From: Pisaster brevispinus | Taxonomy: Eukaryota > Echinodermata > Asteroidea > Forcipulatida > Asteriidae | Length of the DNA: 64,000 bases | Direction: 5' to 3' | NCBI GenBank assembly: GCA_023634235.1 | Contig: JAMKCF010000011.1 | Coordinates: 5,226,001 to 5,290,000, forward strand | In this document: piece after piece, positions 60,701 through 64,000 of the stretch | Layout: each line of letters opens with the position of its first letter | Position numbering within the stretch: position 1 is the stretch's first letter | Made by a program: the position numbers and the translations under genes | Notes under the pieces: model-generated | Databases searched by the model: none | What the model was told of the DNA's origin: nothing | Seen by the model: only the letters and a program-made list of their open reading frames with translations

Positions 60701-62412
60701 AGGAATGTTGACTGATAAACTGTTTCAGCTAAGCAAGATTTTTCTGTGCTTAGCAAGTTTTTGTGTGCTTACAAGCTTTATGAAATCGGGCCTTGGTGTG
60801 TGCAGGGAGTTTGTTCCATTCCCTACATGTAGGGCTGGTTATGAAAAAAGCCTTGTTGCCTGTACTACGAGATTTTCTGTTGACACGTAAACGGGAAGAC
60901 AAGCTAGTGTTCTTGATTGCGTAAAGACAAATATGAAATTATCTGTAATGGTGGTTTTCTGACCAGGTACACCGTAGCGTCTCCTCTCCATCCGTGGCTG
61001 GAGCTCTTGCCTCTCTCTCTGGTTGACGGGGAACCGTTGGAGTAGACCGTGCGACTCATTTCGAGAGTCTCGCGTCAGATCAAACGTTGCTATGCTGCCT
61101 TGTTTGTTCTTTTCCTTCTTGTACAGTGTCAGGTAGCGGCTGGCTCCTTTGCTGTAAGAAAGCAACGATAGATACAAAAATGTCATCTTGGACAGGATCC
61201 TATTTCATATAGCTGCTTACGTACAAAAACTAGCAAACTAAGCACAAACAAAATTTGCTTTTAAACAGAATAAAGTTACTAGCCAAACTACCAAGTCTTG
61301 TGTACCGTTTTTGACTGGTTTCCAGCTTATTTTTCGCAGGTTGATAACACCCTACATTTAGACTTGTCAACTGGGTACATCTCTGGTTCTCTAAACAATA
61401 AATTACTTTCAATCCTGTAGGTTTTGCTACATACGTACCCTTTGCTTTTAGATTTCAGTCCGAAATTTTGGGCCAGGCCATGAATGTAGGCTCTCTCTGT
61501 GTTGTTCAAGGAGGATGGAAACTCTAGCTCTGGAAAAAAAAAATAAAAATAGTTGGAGAAATTTCAACTTTGGATGTAGGTTAGCAAGATCTTTTTCATT
61601 ACGTGGAAATGAAACAGAATTTATGTGTTGCTGTGTGTTGTGTAATGCACGGAAAAGAAACCCATTACAGTTATTGGTAACAGAAGGGGTTTGCCCCAGT
61701 GTTTCTAGCAGTGGGTGTCAAGTACTCTGCAACACCTTGTAAACCCTTCTAAGGTGGGTCTCATAATTCATCAACTTTAAAACCTGTCTCATTGTTCTAG
61801 CACCTTGAGCACCTTATTGGTGGATATGTGCACTTTATAAAAATCCAATATTATTATTATTATATCATTTTAAAAACTAAGTCCAAACAATAGGAGGACA
61901 TGGAGAAGTCCTTGATTTAACGGGTCGACAAACAAGTTTACACATGTATGATATCCTGCATGCTTGCACAGTTTATACTATTCAAAACCAGTGGATGATA
62001 TTAAATGGTCAGAGAGTAGGAGGGTTAACTGTGTACAATTTTATGCATTCAACATATGGTGCTGGCATAACATGCACATACACATTACACATGCTGGCAT
62101 AATTTATCTACCATTCAAAACATGTGGATTATGTTGAATGAATGGTCAGAAGAAAAAAAATCATCACCTTTTTTGCTCTCATTATGTCTAAATTCTTGAA
62201 TGGCAATGTTGACCGATATCTTGATTTCTTCACCCACAAGAACTTCTTTGGAATTATTTCTCTTGCCCCTGTTGTTCTTAGGCATGTTGCCGGGGTTGAT
62301 GTCTCCACCACCGTCAATGGGAAAACCGCCACCAAAAGTAGGAGAGTCAGTTGAGATGCAAATAGAGGAAAACTGGCCAGACGAAAATAAGTGGGGCTGC
62401 TGACTGAAATTC
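36727..62412 (-). CDS. YTHDC2: YTHDC2, m6A-binding DEAH RNA helicase (all but the N-terminal start)
   Basis: 3'-5' RNA helicase that reads m6A and, with MEIOC and XRN1, drives the mitosis-to-meiosis switch in germ cells. Exons: 62412-62168, 61529-61439, 61151-60964, 60097-59892, 59030-58864, 58370-58268, 57522-57366, 56361-56307, 55490-55438, 55193-55111, 54245-54110, 53017-52891, 51762-51697, 50970-50795, 50181-50000, 49062-48982, 48506-48424, 47240-47135, 46752-46633, 46090-45925, 45505-45399, 45214-45120, 43919-43743, 43260-43123, 42574-42346, 42084-41989, 41185-41089, 40221-40093, 39570-39185, 38813-38656, 38168-38099, 37179-36727. All junctions keep frame: 1574 codons plus stop. Order: R3H, RecA1 with ankyrin insert, RecA2, HA2, OB-like region, YTH, Q/P/G-rich tail. 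Human protein is about 1430 aa. The first exon shown begins at an acceptor, with no suitable ATG, so the start lies upstream. Confidence 0.95.
37500..38090 (-). mobile_element. Decayed LINE reverse-transcriptase C-terminus, split by a SINE
   Basis: The minus strand from about 38088 reads [14 protein letters not shown]...[15 protein letters not shown], like the RLRWFGHV.RM segment near the end of LINE ORF2 proteins. After an S1 SINE (about 37680-37900) another stretch reads [24 protein letters not shown], like LINE C-termini. It lies in the last YTHDC2 intron, right after the exon donor at 38098. It contains stops and frameshifts. Confidence 0.5.
37680..37905 (+). repeat. tRNA-Leu-derived SINE (family S1)
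   Basis: CATCAGCCTCAAGCTCTATC, CTGATCGGCAGAGTGTGGGT and GGTTCGAGTCCCGGTCATGA, then TTGTGTCCTTGACAGGATAC. A 16-bp piece (AGGATACTTTACTATA) is tandemly duplicated at 37757-37790. Last YTHDC2 intron. Confidence 0.75.
39374..39436 (-). repeat. Three 21-nt in-frame repeats in a YTHDC2 exon
   Basis: On the coding strand GGGATTGCTGGTGGCAGCAG recurs three times, encoding G-I-A-G-G-S-S units in the flexible linker just before the YTH domain. The third unit differs by one base. Confidence 0.9.
40255..40450 (+). repeat. Dispersed SINE-like repeat (family S2)
   Basis: Contains TGGTTTATTACTTGATATTT, AAGTCGCATCCCCTTAAGGT, TTCCCAGGTTGTATCGTAAA, then GGTTCAAGTCCCGCTCCAGT (B box) and TTTTTCTTTGTTCAAACCC. 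It lies just upstream of a YTHDC2 exon acceptor (40222). A further relative lies at 54690-54940 on the other strand. Confidence 0.65.
41680..41800 (-). repeat. Dispersed repeat family R8, inverted fragment
   Basis: Reverse complement of the 3' part of 43925-44235: AACATTTGAATCTGAGAAAC, GATTTCTGTGGGTTGGTGTC and CCAGAGATGCGGTTGGTACC. Confidence 0.6.
42690..43065 (+). mobile_element. Decayed LINE ORF2 C-terminus in a YTHDC2 intron
   Basis: The plus strand encodes [20 protein letters not shown] followed by PVS...[11 protein letters not shown]. This is the pattern FS..G..LWNSLP.S......FK..+..Y at the end of CR1/L2/Rex-type LINE proteins. The upstream part is frame-shifted. It lies between YTHDC2 exons 42574-42346 and 43260-43123. 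Confidence 0.6.
43925..44235 (+). repeat. Dispersed repeat family R8, longest copy
   Basis: Begins CATAGATTGGTTTTTTGTCA, contains AATAAAGATACAAGTCACAT and GTTTCAGCTGAATACAGTGT, and ends with AGATTCAAATGCTTTTGGGT. Partial copies are at 23925 (+) and 41680 (-). Confidence 0.6.
44745..45015. repeat. MITE, CAATTT(C)ATAGAGC / GTAAGCA family
   Basis: Starts GGGTCCAATTTCACAGTGCT and ends AGCAGCTCTATGAAATTGGG, with inner GCTAACTATAGCAG, AATTTCACAGGTTAGCAAG and CTTACGGTTAGCAG. Terminal sequences are inverted relative to each other. Confidence 0.65.
45520..45738 (-). repeat. tRNA-Leu-derived SINE (family S1)
   Basis: Inverted copy. It carries ACTGGGTTCTTTTATGTG, ATGGGACCTATAGCCTTACG and GGACACAAGTGTCAAGACGG, followed by a trace of the head. 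The R7 fragment AATCAGGGAGAGTTGGCAGC follows at about 45813. Confidence 0.65.
46801..46960. repeat. 70-bp tandem repeat in a YTHDC2 intron
   Basis: GTAGGTGAGT recurs at 46811, 46881 and (GTAGGTGACT) 46951, an exact 70-bp period. Units contain CACAGTCACCTGACAGTGTG and GTCCATGCACAGTGTG. The array starts about 50 bp upstream of the exon acceptor at 46753. Confidence 0.85.
47945..48130 (-). repeat. S1 SINE, 3' body fragment
   Basis: Inverted body: TATATAGTGCTTTATCACAC, TTACAAGGTGGCGCAGTGCA and CCAGAAAACACTGGGGCAAA. The tRNA head is absent. Confidence 0.5.
48205..48392. mobile_element. Palindromic MITE, GGGCCCAATTTCATAGAGC family
   Basis: Starts GGGCCCAATGTCACAGAGCT and ends AGCAGCTCTATGAAATTGCG. 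Inner halves mirror each other (CTAAGCAAAAAATAGC...GGATACCAG and CTGGTAACCTG...GCTAAGCA). Close relatives are at 56788-56985 and 60600-60795. Confidence 0.75.
51000..51570 (+). repeat. Dispersed repeat family R5, copy 2
   Basis: Longer relative of 3480-3850. It has an inner insertion (around 51180-51420) not seen in copy 1. Shared ends: TGGTCCCCTGTCTGTATCCG, TTTCATTGGATAAACG, AACACTACGTGGACTTACAA and CAACACAGAGCTGTG. Confidence 0.6.
51835..52185 (+). repeat. tRNA-Leu(CAA)-derived SINE (family S1), near full length
   Basis: Best-preserved head on this strand: TCATGGCTGAGTGGTTAAGA (A box), GGCTCAAGCTCTGG (CAA anticodon position), GTTTCGAGTCCCAG (B box), CACTTGTGTCCTTGAGCAAA. It starts about 75 bp before the YTHDC2 exon at 51762 (transcript orientation opposite). 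Confidence 0.8.
53095..53290 (+). repeat. S1 SINE, headless copy
   Basis: CCTGAGCAAGATACTTTACC, ATAGTTGCTTTGTCTGTTCT and GTCCCATGCAATGGAATGGG follow the S1 body order; the tRNA part is missing or decayed. Confidence 0.5.
53640..54040. repeat. Degenerate minisatellite in a YTHDC2 intron
   Basis: GTGGATGATGTTGAATGACC (53712), GTGGATGATTTTGATCAGTC (53834), GCTGATAAAGTGAATGGTCA (53910) and CAGATGATATTGAATGGTCA (54019) mark about four units. GTGTAGATGCATTCAC follows in the first two. The same unit reappears at 61930-62155. Confidence 0.7.
54420..54605 (-). repeat. tRNA-derived SINE (family S4)
   Basis: On the minus strand a tRNA-like head (GGGGTTGGCGTATAGTGG) and B-box region are followed by GGTTTTACCCTGGAATATTT and TTTCCTCCCACATCTCAAAC. 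The same order is found at 55960-56145. Confidence 0.7.
54690..55025. repeat. S2-type repeat plus tRNA-like head
   Basis: Contains AAGTAATAAACCACAAGGGA, GATGGGATCCCTGGCTATAT and GACTGGCACCCCCGAACATT (S2, inverted). Then GGGCTACATAGCTCAGATTG with GTAGAGCTCGCG and GGTTCAAATCCTGTTC, a tRNA-like A box/B box pair. It ends just before exon 55193-55111. Confidence 0.6.
55555..55735 (+). repeat. Dispersed repeat family R6
   Basis: Contains GCCTGATACTTCACGGAGGC, TTGGTGCCCCTTGAAATGTT and CCTCGTAGAGATGCCC. A fragment in the opposite direction lies at 56600-56730. Confidence 0.6.
55960..56145 (-). repeat. tRNA-derived SINE (family S4)
   Basis: On the minus strand GGTTGGCGTAGTGGTATCTG (A box), then GGCTCGAATCCCGC (B box), then GTTTTCAGTCCCTACCTGAT and TTTTCCTCCCACATCTAAAC. 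Better preserved than the 54420 copy. Confidence 0.75.
56788..56985. mobile_element. Palindromic MITE, GGGCCCAATTTCATAGA family, best copy
   Basis: The ends CAGGGCCCAATTTCATAGA and CTATGAAATTGGGCCCTG are reverse complements. The next bases, CCTGCTTAAGCAGAAAAT and GTGCTTAAGCAGCT, also match, and the inner part holds a mirrored CTAAGCA/TGCTTAGCA and ACCAG/CTGGT. About 200 bp, no ORF. Confidence 0.85.
57595..57968 (-). repeat. tRNA-Leu-derived SINE (family S1), near full length with (ATT)n tail
   Basis: On the minus strand it runs from a decayed tRNA head (CTCAAGCGCACTGGTG, GTGTGGGTTCAAGTCCCGGT) through the whole body. It ends GCGCTATATAAGAACTGTGA and then (ATT)n (57590-57610). Confidence 0.8.
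58580..58895 (-). repeat. 88-bp tandem array spanning a YTHDC2 splice donor
   Basis: ACCTGCTCTC recurs at 58598, 58686, 58774 and 58862, an exact 88-bp period. On the transcribed strand each unit reads GACTGGAGAGCAG|GT. The unit at 58862 is the real end of exon 59030-58864; the three downstream units are intronic copies of the exon end plus donor. Confidence 0.92.
59295..59545 (-). repeat. tRNA-derived SINE (family S3)
   Basis: On the minus strand AGCTCAGTAGTCTAATGGTA (A box) and GGTTGTTGGTTCGAATGCCA (B box). CACACATCGGTGTACAGTT lies beyond. It is related to the pair at 27420-27725. Confidence 0.55.
60245..60435 (+). repeat. tRNA-Leu-derived SINE (family S1)
   Basis: GTCATGGCCGAGAGGTCTAG (A box), ACCCAAGCTCTGTCG, GTGTGGGTTCCAATCCTGTT (B box), then CCTTGAGCAAGGCACTTAAC. 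YTHDC2 intron. Confidence 0.75.
60600..60797. mobile_element. Palindromic MITE, GGGCCCAATTCCATAAA family
   Basis: Starts GGGCCCAATTCCATAAAACT and ends AGCTTTATGAAATCGGGCC. Internal GCTTAGCAAG/CTTACTAAGC are mirrored. Confidence 0.75.
61620..61865 (+). repeat. S1 SINE body with (ATT)n tail
   Basis: GTTGTGTAATGCACGGAAAA, AGGGGTTTGCCCCAGTGTTT, CAACACCTTGTAAACCCTTC, then TATGTGCACTTTATAAAAAT and (ATT)n. The head is missing. Confidence 0.65.
61930..62155. repeat. Degenerate minisatellite, second locus
   Basis: CAGTGGATGATATTAAATGG and CATGTGGATTATGTTGAATG, with GCTGGCATAATTTATCTACC, match the array at 53640-54040. Confidence 0.65.
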
Positions 62413-62689
62413 CTGTAAATTATGCAGAATGCAGAATTAGAAGATGTTTCGTTTCAATGTAATGTTTTTTTTAGACTGCAACTATGTTGATAATTAAATC
62501 TTAATTTGCTGAACAGTAGCCCAAAGGTTCTGGTTTGGGATGTTACAACATTTTGTACTAGATCTGTCTTAATGATTAAACTAGAACTTGCTACGATATA
62601 ATAACAGTGGCTTCTTTAATAGCGCTAAAATCCGTCACTCAGATGCTCATTGTGCTCCAACATTCAGTATTTTTCCTGCAAGATGTGGA

Positions 62690-62905
62690 GCTACGTTGTT
62701 GAAGTATGAGACCTACTCCTTAACATAGCACCATGTAATGGTTTACAAGGTGCTGTGACACAATATGTTGGCACCAATCAGACCAGGAACACCTGCACTG
62801 GGTGCTTTTACATGCATTACACAACACATGGGACCAAAGGCTTTACATTCCATCCGAAGGAAGCAGCAATAACGGCTTAAGGACACAGGATACTTTATTA
62901 CTAGC
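62690..62905 (-). repeat. S1 SINE body
   Basis: GATGTGGAGCTACGTTGTTG, TTACAAGGTGCTGTGACACA, CAGACCAGGAACACCTGCAC and AACACATGGGACCAAAGGCT in inverted S1 order. Confidence 0.65.
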
Positions 62906-63316
62906 TACAATAACTGGCTGAACATTTGGACGGGGCGGGGGGGGGGGGGGATTCCTTTTTTTTCAAAATTTCCAATCATTTGTTTATTGAATTGTTTATA
63001 CATGTATCCAACAGGAGTGAATTTTCTGGACCAACCCCAAGCTCACTCTTGAGTTACCTGTACAAAGAACACTATGATAATTGGGCCCAATTTGACAAGA
63101 TAGGGTTCCAAAAAGAACTGTAGTGTAGTGTAGGTGTAGGTGTAGCTGTCAGTGCAAACACATGAAGTGCAAAAAAAGCTTCAAATAGGATTCGTAGAGG
63201 TGATAGATTCGTAGAGGGATAGCGAAACAAACCTCCCACTGACATAGTCGTAGTTCTAGTACATGTATGAGTAGTTCTCCTCAATCCTTTTCATGCTAAT
63301 TACTAATTAGCATAAA

Positions 63317-63390
63317 AAGTGAGAGGATTGATAAATTACTATTTCAATATTAATTAAATTATTATTAGAAATTTATCAATCCTCTCGCTT
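63317..63390. repeat. Palindrome with 21-nt arms
   Basis: AAGTGAGAGGATTGATAAATT (63317-63337) and its partner at 63370-63390 are reverse complements with one mismatch, separated by 32 AT-rich bases. A smaller palindrome, CTAATTACTAATTAG, lies just upstream. Confidence 0.85.
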
Positions 63391-63472
63391 TCTTAATTCT
63401 AGTTAATAATTATATTAGTCAAATGGAAACAACCTAAAACATTGCAGGCCTGAGTTGGGCTAGCCTGAGTGT

Positions 63473-63550
63473 ACTCCTAGAACTATTCGATTCGTTCCGC
63501 TATCGTCGGGGAGACGATAGCGGAACGAACCGAATAGTTCTAGTAGGAGT
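63473..63550. repeat. Long near-perfect hairpin, 5-nt loop
   Basis: GTTCCGCTATCGTC (ends 63507) and GACGATAGCGGAAC (starts 63513) flank the loop GGGGA. Pairing continues outward to 63473/63550, about 35 pairs, with one mismatch (63490/63530) and one 3-nt bulge (63543-63545). Confidence 0.92.
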
Positions 63551-64000
63551 AGCCTGACCCCCCTGAGTGATACTCAGTCTTAGATCTCTGTTGGATTTTT
63601 TCCTCCATGGTTCTAATGTACTTTACCAAAGGCAGCTTATCCTATATAAGGACTGGGATTCTAGGAAAATAACAAGTTTGTGCTGTTGTGCAATGTGCAT
63701 GAGTGAGTAGTCAGGTATATGAGGTAGTGGTAAGTGTACAGCTGTCCGAAGTGGAAACATCGTGAATTCATCGTGTTCCGTGTACTCTTCGTAAACTCGT
63801 CGTCCACATCGAGAATTCACATATATTTGATCATGAAGAATAAGGATAATCTATGTTTTGTTGCAATCACAACTAAGCATTAACTTTTACCTGTGGATGC
63901 AAATCTATACTTCCAGCATGTCCAGTGCAGACTGCAGTAACCATCTACGATCTATCTCATCCGGTATTGCTCATTCATGCAGACAATCAGTGAACCACCA

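Larger units (their letters stand above)
60970..62260 (-). other. YTHDC2: YTHDC2 R3H region
   Basis: Three exons encode [55 protein letters not shown] and LLQRFPV. The same sequence order occurs in the R3H single-strand nucleic-acid-binding domain of human YTHDC2. The split glycine codon between 61439 and 61151 fixes the donor as GTACGT. Confidence 0.85.
62413..64000. other. YTHDC2 upstream intron or 5' region
   Basis: Before exon 62412 the minus strand shows a good acceptor (ttctgcattctgcataatttacag), so at least one more exon lies upstream. I see no exon that fits. A possible donor, CCACAG|GTAAAAG (minus, 63891/63890), follows an open ATG frame, but its phase does not join. The interval also holds an S1 SINE body, a poly-G tract and two palindromes. 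Confidence 0.5.

Overview
This is a 64 kb window of an intron-rich animal nuclear genome, not a prokaryote. Introns are GT-AG, genes lie far apart, and non-coding DNA is packed with tRNA-derived SINEs, foldback/MITE-like elements and worn LINE pieces. The gene repertoire (axonemal SAXO5/TEX45, kinetochore PMF1, complex I NDUFA13, YTHDC2, ALDH1/2) is metazoan. The dispersed repeats, especially the palindromic element ending near GGGCCCAATTTCATAGAGC and the tRNA-Leu-headed SINE, point to a marine deuterostome, most likely an echinoderm such as a sea star. That taxonomic call is inference.

Layout: (1) 539-4558, + strand, the last six exons of an ALDH1/2-class aldehyde dehydrogenase. (2) 8338-11438, - strand, a complete four-exon gene resembling PMF1 (NNF1), a MIS12 kinetochore complex subunit. 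(3) 17909-23571, + strand, a complete seven-exon TEX45/SAXO5-like axonemal microtubule protein of 484 aa. (4) 27035-32583, - strand, complete four-exon NDUFA13 (GRIM-19), 142 aa. (5) 36727-62412, - strand, 32 phase-consistent exons of YTHDC2 (1574 aa), lacking only its N-terminal start. All exon models were joined by hand; every junction keeps frame and the translations follow the known families end to end.

The genes are not functionally linked and no operon or gene cluster is evident. Gaps between genes (4.7-7.5, 11.4-17.9, 24.0-27.0 and 32.6-36.7 kb) hold mostly repeats and AT-rich DNA; one possible unrecognised small transcript lies at about 13.0-14.1 kb.

The most interesting non-genic structures are: an 88-bp tandem array that has multiplied a YTHDC2 splice donor (58.6-58.9 kb); a ~3 kb element with iterated inverted ends filling NDUFA13 intron 1; a ~0.5 kb element with opposed GGTACGAAGTGAC iterons in PMF1 intron 1; a hammerhead-ribozyme-like sequence at 10.0 kb; and a near-perfect 35-bp hairpin at 63.5 kb. 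I found no convincing undescribed biological system.
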